From the NCBI GenBank assembly GCA_007844125.1, contig CM017556.1, forward strand, positions 72,288,193 to 72,352,192: DNA of 64,000 nucleotides, given 5' to 3'. The notes below the pieces were generated by a model that was not told the origin of the DNA, ran no database searches, and worked only from the letters and a program-made list of their open reading frames with translations. The DNA is from Sinonovacula constricta (lineage: Eukaryota > Mollusca > Bivalvia > Cardiida > Solecurtidae). The first letter of the stretch is position 1; each line of letters begins with the position of its first letter. A program made the translations under genes and the position numbers. Below, in pieces: positions 1 through 35,500 of the stretch.

Positions 1-834
1 TTTATATATACTTGACATACGTTATAAAGTGATGTGGTCTCAGTTTTGCGTAGCACTCAGAACATACCGGCTAATTTAAGTTTAGTTCTTCGTTACTATT
101 TCATTTATCAATATATTTTGTTGTTTATACAAAGACCTTTGGGCCTTCGTTGAAATACCGTAGCTTCCATTGGCTGTTTTGAAATGTACCGTAACTTGAA
201 GAAGAGAGACAACTCTTCGTGACATATCGATTTTCAAGGGAATTAACTGCGACACGTGAGCAATGGCGCAGGTACGCATTTCGCACCTGCCAGGTGACTC
301 ATTAATGTCGTAAAATATACTATTTTACTACAAAATTGGTAATTGCTAAACTCCTCTTGTCTTACTACAATTCACCAATTAATATATTGGTATATTTTGT
401 TAAAACGTTGTATCATTCTAAATGTAAACAAAGGACGCAAATCAACCCGGGTCACATAATTAGGGGCTCTCAAAGGGGAATCTCGATTAGTCACAGGTGA
501 CATCACAACTTTGTTATTTTTCCTTTTTTATTTAATTAATATTAGAATTTCTAAGATATGTTCACTAAATGTATGTAATATACGTGCCATGAAAAGTGGA
601 TTAATTTTATTTTATGACCACAGCTGGACCTAGCGTAACGTCGCTTTAATCACAGGTAAACACTCAGGTGTGTCAACCTGCCACAGGCCTCACGGAAGCG
701 TTCTCTTACATTTGAACAGGATCCGTCCGCCATTTTGAAAAGGAACAGGAAGAATTGGAGGTAAAGCGCAGTACATTGTTTACAAGCTGACATATATTAG
801 ATATGTAACTTAAACAATAAGAAGGTAACACAAG
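1..834. other. Upstream flank of the GPR158-like gene
   Basis: No coding exon is recognisable here. The stretch is AT-rich and presumably contains the promoter and 5'UTR of the + strand gene that starts at 835. I see no convincing TATA box at a useful distance, and the transcription start cannot be placed. The start codon context (caagATGG, A at -3 and G at +4) is a strong Kozak match. A small open frame on the - strand near the left edge has no recognisable features and is treated as noise. Confidence 0.5.
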
Positions 835-23366
<22,532 letters not shown>

Positions 23367-23376
23367 ATTTTCACAA

Positions 23377-23470
23377 GACAGATATACCTGTATATCAGTT
23401 CTCATGGATAGACATACCTGTATATCAGTTCTCATGGATAGACATACCTGTATATCAGTTCTCATTGATT
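23377..23470 (+). repeat. 30-bp triplicate in the 3'UTR
   Basis: Three copies of a 30-bp unit ('agacatacctgtatatcagt' + 'tctcatggat') start about 11 bp after the stop codon of the GPR158-like gene. They would be transcribed as part of its 3'UTR. Confidence 0.9.
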
Positions 23471-24671
23471 TTCTCACCTGACATTTTTACATTCTTGCAT
23501 TTGTATTAAATGGAACTTTCATCCAATTGACTGCTACTCAAATTCTTGTTACTCTGCATAATCCCTTGATTGATTGATGCTTCCATTGACATGGATTAGT
23601 TCTACATACCAGTACGTTTCCTGGTTTGCATGTATTAGTTTATAACTGCACAGGTCACCTTGCTCAAGTATGCTTTATTGATTCAAAGTTACTCATCAAT
23701 ACTTAAAAAACATTTGCCAGAGCAATACAATCTGAAATTCTGTTAATATTTTCATCAGAAAATGTATGTCGGATTTCAAATTTTGTGCAAACCTGACAAA
23801 TTACAAGATACCATAACTACTCAGTTATAGTGCGCCCCTGTATATTATATGCATACTTAAATATGTCTCTGAATCCAGCTCAAAGCTAGGTATTCTCTTA
23901 CATGCTTGAGAAGGATCTTGGACTTGAGCTCAGAGATTTAGCAACTGATGTACTTGTTATTATATTCAATTTTATTGCAATATTCATCCAGAAAGTACTA
24001 TTCAAGCTTCAATTTTTACATTAACACTTTTGAAGTGAGTTTAATTTTAAAAGAGAAAAGTAATTGAGGAATTATAGTTTGTAGCTCAGTTACTAATACT
24101 GAAAAATAATTGTGTGATAAAAAATATGTTTAATTCATTATTAATACTTGATGTACATATAATATCCTTACATAACTGCACTTAGTATCTTACACATCAT
24201 CAGTGTTTGTATTTTCTGTGGGGTGGGGGCAGTTTACAAGTTATTCCTATAAGAAGAATTGTATATTATATCATTTCCCAAATATGATAATGGGAGAATT
24301 GAGTGCCATTTAGAGAATGTTTATTTGTGAGTACATTGACTAGAAAATGTTGTGACAGGGCAAAGAGGAGTTACTATATTAATGTTTTTTAGAAAGTAGT
24401 TAAAATATTGAATACATTAATGCATTAAGGTGGATTTTTATTCAAGGTCCAGACACTTTTTATTAATTGTTTAAGAAGTTTGATACCTTATCTACAAAAG
24501 CTGCTTAAAGTCTAATTACAACTCTTTGTAACTTTAGTGACACAATGGTTAATTAAGTTGCACTGTTTTGCCAACTGGGATTAAATCTTGCAATGTACAT
24601 GTATATAGATTTGTAATGTTTTGTATGTATGTATGTTTGATTGTATATAATATATCATTGCCCATATGTAC

Positions 24672-25293
24672 AATAAACTGCATTATGTTAACATTCCATA
24701 TACTAATGACATACCATTTTACTTCTATTGACCATTTTTATGTTTAAAGTTTATTATGTATTTACATGTAGTTTGCATTTTTATAAAAGTACTTTTTTCT
24801 ACAAAAATCCTTGCAGACATGGATAGAATTTTAAAAAATGTAACCAGTTTGTTTAATCATTTTTACTTTGAATATAAATATTTTAAAATTCAAAAGTGCT
24901 ATATAGTCTGGGTTAAGTATTTATATGAACAAACATGTTCTGGAGTTGTAAAGATGATTTATACCATCGATCATGTATCAATGTTTTTTAACTAATGTAT
25001 TTTTGAGACATAAACAGGGTTGATTACAAAAAAGCCTTTATGATGGTGTTTCATCTATTTCAATTTGTGGATAATCATATTATTTGCAATAATTTAACAG
25101 CACAATATAGTTAGAATAAAGAAAATATCAATTTTAATGTTTATGAACGTGTATTCATTGTATATTACCTTGCTCACCATATCGGTAAAGCTTTGTACAG
25201 TTTTATAAATAACAAGGAAAGTATCAAGTGTGATAACATTTTGTATATAGAATCATCAAAATGTATATTTTTATACCAAATATTTTAAATAAA
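24672..25293 (+). terminator. Candidate polyadenylation signals of the GPR158-like gene (24672-24677; 25288-25293)
   Basis: AATAAA occurs at 24672-24677 and at 25288-25293. The second is followed by a T/GT-rich stretch (catgtttcttgttgaattct), as expected downstream of a cleavage site. This would give a 3'UTR of about 1.3 or 1.9 kb. Which one is used cannot be told from sequence alone. Confidence 0.45.
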
Positions 25294-25808
25294 GGTTACT
25301 CATGTTTCTTGTTGAATTCTTGTTTATTTCTTCCATCATGTTCCTCTTTGTTAATTTGAAAACTCATCTTACACTGAAGGTTTTATTACATTTCCCTCTG
25401 TCGCTGGTGGAGAGTTGTTTATGCCATTTAACTCAATAGGACAGGTTAAAGGTCAGAAATTTGAAAATTGCTTACACACTCAGTTTGTGAAATTTAACTC
25501 GGTTAAAAATGAATTATTTAAATATTGCTAAGTAAAATAATGTCAGTAGTGTAGTCCAGTTAGTTTCTGAATCTGCATGCATTTGAGATATACAGTGTTA
25601 CTATCTGTTATTATTATCTGCCCTGCGTAAAAAGGAGAGAAAACCTGTTTCATTATTAGATCAATCAAGATTTACTGATAGTCAGTTCAAATGACTGTTC
25701 AAAAATCAGTGTTGCAATAATCTGGAAGATCTAGACTCTTGGTTCAGACCCATATGCTGAAAGTATTTATCTTTTCTATCTTCATCAAGAAAAAACAACA
25801 ATGGTTTT

Positions 25809-26094
25809 GACCGGCCGCAATAGCACAAGTGGTAGAGAATCGGCTTGCAGATCAGGAGGTCGTGAGTTTCAACCATAGCCGGGTCAAACCAAAGACTTTA
25901 AAGCTGGTAGAAGTGGCTTCCCTCCTAACGCTCGGGGCTAAGGGGACAGTATTACACCTGACTTGTCGGTGTCAATATAATGGACCGGCTGGGTTCATTC
26001 ACTGGGCACCTCATAAGTGCCCCTGTGCTATAATGATAGAAATGTTGCTGCACAGTATCAGCAAAAATGCCGGTAATCCCATCCCATCCCATCC
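25809..26094 (+). mobile_element. tRNA-derived SINE with intact target-site duplication
   Basis: The head has an A-box-like 'tagcacaagtgg' and a B-box-like 'gagtttcaacc' at tRNA spacing (about 25820-25880). A unique body follows, with a tail of ATCCC repeats. The insertion is flanked by a 13-bp direct repeat, caacaatggtttt, at 25796-25808 and 26095-26107. No ORF is needed, because SINEs move using LINE enzymes. It is intergenic, between the convergent GPR158-like and CCT8 genes. The clear duplication suggests a fairly young insertion. Confidence 0.85.
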
Positions 26095-26107
26095 CAACAA
26101 TGGTTTT

Positions 26108-27990
26108 ATTAACAAGACATTTATTGCATTTGTTTCAAAATTTGAAGACTTGTCAGTTTGTAAATGTTTGGCAACTGTTAAAACTGAAGACAAAATGGAG
26201 GACAGGATCTGTTAATAAATGTACCAATTTAGAGAATTTTTGTGTACTTTAAGTCAGATAGTCTCATCAATCCCCATGCCAGAGGTCACATGCCTTTCAG
26301 ATCACACTAACCTTTGCCACCAAAAAGGAAAACTATCAAAAGACGACTAACTTGATCTGAACAAATTATAAGTTTACATTTCAAAAGTAAATTGTTTTGA
26401 TTTTATTACATTTTATTTTTTAGGAATTATTTTACATTTGCAATGATTTTGATGGACAGAAGCTTATCTCCACCATGATCATGTGCTTTTCAAGATGGAA
26501 GTCGTTATTACTCTAGCATAGCGAAACGAAACCTGTGGGTGAAGTGTGAAGTCTTGCAGGCTTACTTTAAAGCTTAACTAGAATGTGGAGCTTTGGGAGA
26601 TGAGAAAAGTAAAAACAGTTGAAAACTGTTGCAACCCTTTTGATACTTTCCATCGCTGAAAGCCATCACAACTTTTTTAAAGACAGCCAGTAAACATAAT
26701 CTACTGATCAGAAGTAAGTTATATGAAGGTTTACCTCCATGCAATAATTTAAACTTGCAATTTTAACCAACTGTGACCAAGTTAGTTTTAAGCATGTTAA
26801 CTAGTTAAAAACGTTTTGCATGGGAGGGGAAGTAATTCAAATCATGCACAACAAATTAAGTCCATTAATTAATTATATATGCACTTATTACTGACATAAA
26901 AGCTTAGTAAGACTTTAGCTCATAAAACTTTAACACGGGTGCCATATCAAACATACTTCTGCTTTCATGTATGATTTACACTGATCTACCCACCTTCTGG
27001 AGGCTGACATTTCTTATCTACAGGTAAATGTTGCAGACACTGGCTATACCGCATGGAAACAAGTCACATGAACACAGGTCAGAGCTGCATGTAGTTTGCT
27101 CTATAACATCAAGACCAGACTACTTAAAATACTTGCTAACTGTTGTGAATGTATTTGCTGGTGTGTAAAGCTGTGGACGTTAGTGTGCAGTCTTTGTTTT
27201 TAATAGAAATCTGCTAACATTTTCTCTGGAAAACTTCACTTGTGATCAGAGATCAAAATAACATTTGATTTGATGTTTTAGCACAGCAGGCCTTTCACCC
27301 TCAGAAGCAATCCAAACATTATTTTTAGACTTAGATTCTGGTTCAAAATGATATATCTAAATATCATTACCTGTCACTATTTCTTAGAAATAAGATGGAT
27401 CATACATGTATTATCAAATTTCTTGCTTACTTTCTGCTCATTTGTGTGCAGATGGGGCACATATCTTCTGAAACCCAAATCTTTCACATAAAATCTTTAA
27501 AAAATACTTGAATGCCAGTATTGTTTATCTTCCTGCATAGTCAACAATTATTGATTTTAAAACAATATTCTTTTCAGTTACTAAGGAAATAGACCCTTCT
27601 CCCAAAGGGCCATTATCAAGACTCACAACCTCTAAACTGTTGCAACCTTTTGCAATTACTTTCCTTTCAAATAGACATAAATACTGGTATCGGATAATGG
27701 ACATCCAAGCTGTGCTCGGATGTTACAAGCTTTGCTGATAATTTGTCTTCCATATTGAAATCTAAAATTTGCTCTAGTGTATAATACCTCATGCTGAACA
27801 TGCTCCACTTTCCTTTTTTCGAGATGAAATGGGCCCCCAATTTTCAAGCTGCCACTCAATCGGCTAGTGTTCAAATTAACTCCGTGTAAAATATTGCCAA
27901 ATTTTATCAAGGCTTAAAACGACTGCAGGCATATTCTTGACTTAAAAAAATGATTGATTTATTGTAAATCTTGGAAATAATAGAAAACTG
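26108..27990. other. Intergenic, no recognisable features
   Basis: This sequence lies between the 3' ends of the two convergent genes. It is AT-rich with scattered short open frames. The 84-codon - strand frame near 27.7-27.9 kb has no recognisable family. Confidence 0.35.
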
Positions 27991-27997
27991 ATGGCAA

Positions 27998-28370
27998 CTA
28001 TATTGTTTTGTTTGTTTATCATTCCACCAACAATATTTCAGTGGCCACTATATTGTTTATTGGGTTTATCATTCCACCAACAATATTTCTGTGGCAACTA
28101 CATGTTTATTTATTGGGTTTATCATTCCACCAACAATATTTCAGTGGCCACTATATTGTTTATTTATTGGGTTTATCGTTCCACCAACAGTATTTCTGTG
28201 GCCACTATAGTATTTATTTATTGGGTTTATTGTCCCACCAACAGAATTTCAGTGGCAACTATACTGTTTATTTATTGGGTTTATCGTTCCACCAACAAAA
28301 TTTCAGTGGCAACTATATTGTTTATTGGGTTTATTGTCCCACCAACAGTATTTCAGTGGCAACTAAATGT
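27998..28370 (+). repeat. 50-54-bp tandem repeat, 7 copies
   Basis: Units contain 'attccaccaacaatatttca' and 'gtttattgggttta'; spacing is 50-54 bp because of a variable 'tta' run. It lies about 1.2 kb beyond the CCT8 stop, in the convergent intergenic interval. Two overlapping frames remain open on + by chance. Confidence 0.92.
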
Positions 28371-28947
28371 AACTTGCTACAGATTCATTTCTGGAGCTAA
28401 AATAAAAAATTAATGTCAATGTGGATTTCAAGTTTAATCCTTCAAATTGTTAGCAACATTGACAGTTTACAGAAAAAGGGTTGTATAAAATTATCATAAA
28501 TAGCAACACAAATGGACAAAAATAGCTCAATAAGTAAAAATGTATGCTTTAAAGTACCATCATCACAGTACGTTCATATTTGCAACAAATATTTTTATGA
28601 GTGATCTACTGAAAAATCATTACATTCCATATAATGTGTTATATGAGCAGCAACACAAAGATATCAAAATGAATTAAATTGAGTGATGACAGAGTGAGGT
28701 CAGATGTGTGAAGATGACTACATGTTGTAATCGAATTGGAGTGACGCAATAATCAGCTCCAGAACGAGAGAAGATGCCATGTGGACTCGCCAGACTTGGG
28801 CATAAAAGTTTAAACCTAGATCTTACAACTGAAAGGTCTTATCAGGATCTAGGCAATATTGCAGTTAAGTCTTACAATATAATGTTCTGTTCACCAAAAT
28901 CCTTAATTGCTTATAAATGAGCTTAAAATTAATATTTTGTTAAAATA

Positions 28948-28953
28948 TTTTAT
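28948..28953 (-). terminator. Candidate CCT8 polyadenylation signal
   Basis: TTTATT on the + strand reads AATAAA on the CCT8 strand, about 620 bp after the stop codon. It is the nearest canonical hexamer I found; no transcript evidence is available. Confidence 0.35.
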
Positions 28954-29570
28954 TATCCCTGATGAAGTTTTCAGCAAGATAAATGGCATGTAAAGCATAC
29001 ATAGATTGCTTTGATATCCATCATTTACTGGAGCTTGGCTGACAAGCAAAAATAATGAGAAATACCTAGGCATAATCCTTTGTATATTATTTTAATGCTC
29101 ACAATTGACAAATAACTTCAGTCTTGGAAAGTACATTTTCAAAAAAAATATATGAATGAACACATTAATCTGTTTTCCCATTTTTCAATAGACCAAATTT
29201 TAACAAATCATCCATGACATAATTAACCATTTCTTTAAAAGCACATTTTACTTTACATATTAAATATTTATGCATTCATGTTGAAGCAAAATTCTTCAAA
29301 ATAATAACACTCACTTTAGAAGTCATGCTCATGCATGAGTTTGTTCTTTATAGTAAGGTAGCACTGCAAAAATGTAAGTTGATACTACTTGCTCCCTTGC
29401 TCCTAATAGTATAAACAATATCTCTGTGGCCAACTCATGGCACAAGTTGGACCCACAGTGGTGTATGTAGATTGCATGGTTCCTGTCCAGAGTTGGGCTG
29501 GGTACCATCTCCTCACAGCATCACATAAAGCTAGTCCAAACATTCAAAACACTTGAAGGAACATCACTGT

Positions 29571-32500
29571 CTAGTCATCATCATCATCGCGCCCTCCACC
29601 ACCTCTTGGCTTGGGCCCACCGGCTGCCTTTGCCATTATGATCTGTAGATGGTAAGTGTGAAGACAGGATAAGTTAACATTAGACAAGTAAAAACATTTA
29701 CCAAACCATTCACATTCTACTTATGATAAACAGGAGCTGCCTGAAGACAGCATACTCCATTTTTCTATGTGCTGGATTTTAGTAGCTACTTACATTAACT
29801 AAACAGAGACAATTCAATCTAAAAATGGAGATAACTGTGCCAAAATTAGTTATAGGGATAGCTGCCCAATTTAGATGGGAATACATGTATGATATTCAAT
29901 TAAAACAATTAAGCTGTAATAATGAGCGCAGGTGCCCGAGGTTATCCTAGTCAATCTTGTGCCAGTAAGTGAGTCTGTGTGATATGAATGCTGTTCACAG
30001 TGATGCTCCAGTGAGAACATACTGAAACTCTAGCTTTCAGAAATTTCTTAAATTTCCAAATAGTAACTCTGATGTTTAAGCTAAACCATTACACAACGCT
30101 TTTTACCTGATCAACCTTGAGAACAGTGCAGGCAGCAGCAGTGGCAAATTTGAGGCCCCAGTACTTGGCCAGATACAGGTCAAAGATACCCTTCTCAGCT
30201 GCATCGGTTACAGCAGCAACAGTAGCCTGGCGACAGACAGGTAGAATTTAGTTTAAACATTACGAAAGATGCATTAATATAAAATAATAAACCACCAAAT
30301 TGTAAGTACAATTTTTTTTTTACATACATTAATAGCAATAATCATAAAACAAACCAGATATTGTTGGACTGAACTGAATTATTTACAATTTTAAATTTTA
30401 AGTGGTTATTGAATTTTCAGGTTGATAAAGATCTGTATAAAATGGACACACATGTTAAATAGAAATATGACAAATCAGAATAGAAACAGATGGCAATCAA
30501 ACTTTCCAATGCCTTAATGTATGCATTGGTTACTGAGAAACCAATCAAATTTATTGATACTCATCATTGAGATGAAGTGTGGACAATGGAGTTACATCCC
30601 CATATTCACAAACTATTATTAATAAAGTTTTTATTGTTTGGGTATGTGAACAAGAGAATTTGCAATATTAACAGTTTTAAAAATGTGTAATTATATTTTC
30701 ATTATTCACAGTAAGTTTCTACTTAAGTTACCTCAATGTCTACACCAACATTCTTCTTGCCTTCCTGATGAGCTGCATACAGTAAAGATAGAACCTCTGT
30801 AGCCTGAAATATATATTTATATATACAGATGGACATGTGATGAACCATGTTTTACACATTATATCAAAGACAACTTTTCACCATTAAAATGGTTAAAACT
30901 TCACGTTTAATGGGCCAAACATACCTAAATTGAGGTTTTGTCTATAAACCATTTCATAACTGTATGAATGTGTTTTAACTTCTGCTTCAAAATTTTGCAG
31001 ATGTATTTTACCATTATAAACAAGAAATTCACAACACACTGGTCAGATTTTACATCAACCTCATGACTTTTTATTTCTAGTGTGAAGAAGAACCCAAACT
31101 TCTAAATGTGAAAACTCACCTTGATGCCAGCATTCTCTGCAATTGTTCTAGGGACAACCTCCAAGGCTTCAGCAAACTTCTTAATGGCATATTGCTCCAG
31201 GCCAGGGGTACCCTACAAGAGAGACAGTCAATATTGATTATTGTGTTAATCAAGCTTGTGTTGTGTACGTGCAAGATACAGGGCATTTTCCAGGAAAAAA
31301 ATCACATATATCAGAAAGTTGATCAAGATAATAGGACCTCTCATCCAGCAAAAGACAATGTTGATTTTTTTTGTAGTAGTTATCATGGAATTGCTGGTTT
31401 CCTTCCCCTAAAAATGTTACAAACACATCAGGGATGTGTGGAAGACTAAATAAATTGTAAAATAGATTTCTGTTCAGTAAGTTCCAACAAGGTCCTGCCA
31501 ATTCTCTGAGTTTTAGCATGAAAATATTTCTGGTCTTAAGCATGCACTGTTTTAGTTTTTAGCATGCACTGTTTAAGTCTTAAGCATGCACTGTTTTTAA
31601 TTAAAACATTAAAGAATGGAATATACCCTATAACACCGTTATCCACAACTCAAAAATAAAAAACAGCCCTAGTTGATAAGCAGTAATGATGATTGCTAAA
31701 AATCTACATTGAATATTATCCTGTTTTATTCTTCTGAAATTCTGACTTTGAAGATACATGCTTTAAATTATCATTTTAACAGCAACTGTCATGCAATGTT
31801 AACAAGATAGATTTAGGAAGGAATAATGTACAATAAATAATTCGAGATTTACCTCTCCAATGGTGGTGATCTGTTTGGCCAGTTCTATCTCTGTGGCTCC
31901 AGCCCCAGGTACCATACGACCATCCTGCAATACACATACACAATCATAAATAGTGTAATGTCACATGAGTATCTAAAATATGTTAAGTGTTTATAAGTGC
32001 ATTAGCGCCTACAATAAGAACTTGAAGCAACAGTCGATTAAACTATTGATTCAAGCACAAGAGACAGAATGAATGTCTATCATTCGTTAGATACTTACTT
32101 AGACAAAACAGCTATATGGACTAGTAATTTTATATGCTTACTTGTGCAGCAATCCGTAAATTAACAGAGCAAAAGAAGTTCAACTTAAACAAGTAAAGAT
32201 GAACATGACTTGTTATCAAATGTTGACAAAATTATACTATAGTTGAAAGAGATATGTTATTACGGATAACATGCTTTCTGGCTACTGATGTGATTGTTCT
32301 GATAGCTTACCCGTGTGAGAGCCTTAAATGTGTTGACACCATCATTAATAGCTCGCTCCATGTCATCCATGATATTGTCTGTGGACCCACGTACTACAAT
32401 GGTGGTAATGGAACTCTCCTCCTTCTCTGGTAATATATAAAAATACAAGTTTTAGACAACACAAAATATAACCAGGGTGTTTTCATAAGTTGAAGGTAAG

Positions 32501-35500
32501 GGTTGGAACCCTCTGAGTGAGGAGAAATATCAGAAGAAGTATCAAAAAAGGTATCAAAACAGAATAATAAATGTCTACGTAGTTAACACAAAATTTGTTT
32601 GCAGGTGTATGATTGTTTTAACAACGCATAGCAGGGTCACCATTATCATGTGTTTAAAAATGCCCAGTTATTTTTGGATGTGTACAACCCCATCACAGGT
32701 GAATGGCAAGACCTTCTCACATTAAGTAGTTCTGCTTGTCATTTAAATACATTGCAGCTACACTAATAAGGTAATTTACAGAGATTGCCAGTCATTATTA
32801 GTAGGAAAAGATTTGTATTGTTTCTGAAATACACTGCAGCAACACAGTTACAGTAATTATGTACTGACTCAAGCTATTTAGGTGGAATTATCAGGGTGCA
32901 GAAGGTCAGCTGGAAGACAATTCAACACTAAAACCTTCGCCCTGAAAATGATGCAAACCTACAAAGTATTTTTTATTACTTTTCATTACTACATTTAGAT
33001 TACAGCTTTGGAAAACATTTAAAGAAAACATAAACAGTAAAGATGTGAACTTTTTGACTCTCCAATGATTAGTTACATATTTTACTGACCTTGTTTGAAG
33101 ATGATAACTGGAGTGTCACCTACTTCGTCTGTGTACACATGATCACAGTAGCCCGTCTCTTCTGGGGTAGGAGGGGTCTGTAAGGAAGTAATAATTGTAT
33201 GAGTTATAATAATTACTTCATGAAATTGAAACTAATAAACCAATGGAAAACAAGCTTAACAAGCTTGTTCAATGTATGGGTTAACAATATGAAGAAAAAT
33301 CAATAAATGTTAAATAAGAAAAAAACTTAGGCAGAATAGGTAGACTATATATACTTATTTGTTTGTAATTTTTTTTACTAAAACACATTGCAGTTAATCA
33401 GTATATAGTCTGTGATAGCTTGATATTAAGTATCTTCATAACAATCATATATAGTCTACTTACCACCCTGGGGAGAGGTGTGGCCCCCACAGCCTTACAG
33501 AGGCGCCTGAGGTCCCACTTAGACATGAGACGCAGGATGAGAATCTTGTACTTGTTACAGAAGTGCTGGGCCATTTCACCAACCTTTCCTCCACTCACTA
33601 TTACACTGCACCCAGTGTCAGCAATGGACTTGATTTGCTGTGGATCGACAAGGATGCTAGTTATGGTGCATGCTTCATGAAAAAATACCATAACAAATTC
33701 TTTGAAAGTTAATACTACATATGAAATTGCTAATAAGTTACTGTATTGCTAAAAAGTTGCTGTAACTAAAAATTATCTTAAGATAAATAGAAAAATGTAG
33801 CAAAAATAAAAATATTTATAACATTGTTATGTATTTAATTTCAAGTTACATCTTAAAACTTTGTATCAACATTTTAATTTTTATTTTAAATTGTTTAGTT
33901 TAGTAATATAATTCTTGGAAACTGTAACTGTACCTTTTCTATAAGGTTTTCTTCTCCTTGGCTAAAGTTCATCAGTTCTTCCGCATTCTTTATTAATACT
34001 GTGCCCTGAAACGATGAAACAACCTTAATGAACAAAAGAATAAACAACTTCCCATTTGAAGTATAGTTGTTCCAAATTAATGTCACAGGATAAAAAGTCA
34101 TGATTTAACAATTGGAGTGCATCTTTGTTAATATATTAATTTTTGAATATCTACATTACAACACTAAAATATAAAATCAACACATAATATGCCAAATGCT
34201 TTCAAATTGTGAACTAATTAGCTATGTCAGTAAGTTAAACATCTCAAAAAATCCTTAAAAGACAGCAAAACGTTATTCTACGTTGAAGGTGCAAACCACT
34301 GACAGCATGCATTATCATAAATGTTAATAGATTTTGAAAACTACCATACCTTGGTCTCTGTCTGCATGGAATCTAGAGGACAGGAGTAGACTGCAATCTT
34401 ACACTTGGATGCTTTAGTTATCTCCCCTTCAACAGCTCTTCTGAACACCATACCCTGTACTATGGATGAATGCAGGACTCCAGCACCCTGAAAGGAAACA
34501 CAGGCAAAAGTGAAGATTTTATACAGGGGTGAAAAATTCCACTTGCTCGCTAGCCATGGTGAGTTTGCAATACCCTCTGGCAAGTAGAAGCTGACATAAA
34601 CTCGCTCAATCGGGTAAGTCCATTTTTTGGTAGGATAATCAGATGTGTTGTACTATCAAAAAGCAAGAAAGTCATATAAGTACACTTATGTTGCACTTAT
34701 ATGATCGAGCTGGTGCACATTTCTTAGAATATCAGCAGCGTGTAAGCGTTGTAAATAACCAATTTTGAAAACCAGTCTAGCTGTAATGCACTGTCGGACA
34801 TTTTTCCTCCCCATGTCAAAGCAGAATGATCCAAGAAGTTTGACATAAAAACCAATGACTCAATGAAAGAATTTAGCTGAGCAATCATCTTCTACATGTA
34901 AACTACAGCAGCAATCATCTCCTACATGTAAACTACAGCAGCAAACATCTTCTACATGTAAACTACAGCAGCAAACCTACAGTAAGATCAAACAATCAAG
35001 AACTGTTACAGAAGAGATTTTGCATGGACCAAATTCCGCATGGTTTTTCGCAGTCAGTATATTGTCTAACAAATATATAAGAAGTTAATGACATCGATAT
35101 GAAACTAATAGTCATATTATAATAAACAAATTTATAAAAAGAAAAGATAATGGTCAAGTAAGATTTCTGGTTAACTAGTTTTGTAATAACATTTCCAAAA
35201 ATTAATTTTAAAAATTGTAAAGTGTTGTCTGTTTTATACCATTTCCAATAGTGTTTCCCCACTAACTTCCAGCTCCTTAACACAGTAAAACTGAGTGAGG
35301 CTCATTCTAACCATAACCGAGAATAGGGTGCTAACCGAGAATAGGGTGCAGTGAATGGATTAATGTTCAACAAAAATACAAACCCATATTAACCTTCACA
35401 AACATTTTGTTGTACCTCCGTAACAGCTTTTTAATGGTCTGAGGTTTAAAAACAAAATAAGATCTTGCTGTAAATTTAGAAGATGCAAATATGCTACTAA

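Noticed and set aside
30475..30570. C/D snoRNA candidate on the CCT8 strand in intron 14 (AATGATGA ... CTGA about 85 nt apart)
   Set aside because: The flanks do not form a terminal stem and no D'/C' boxes are convincing.
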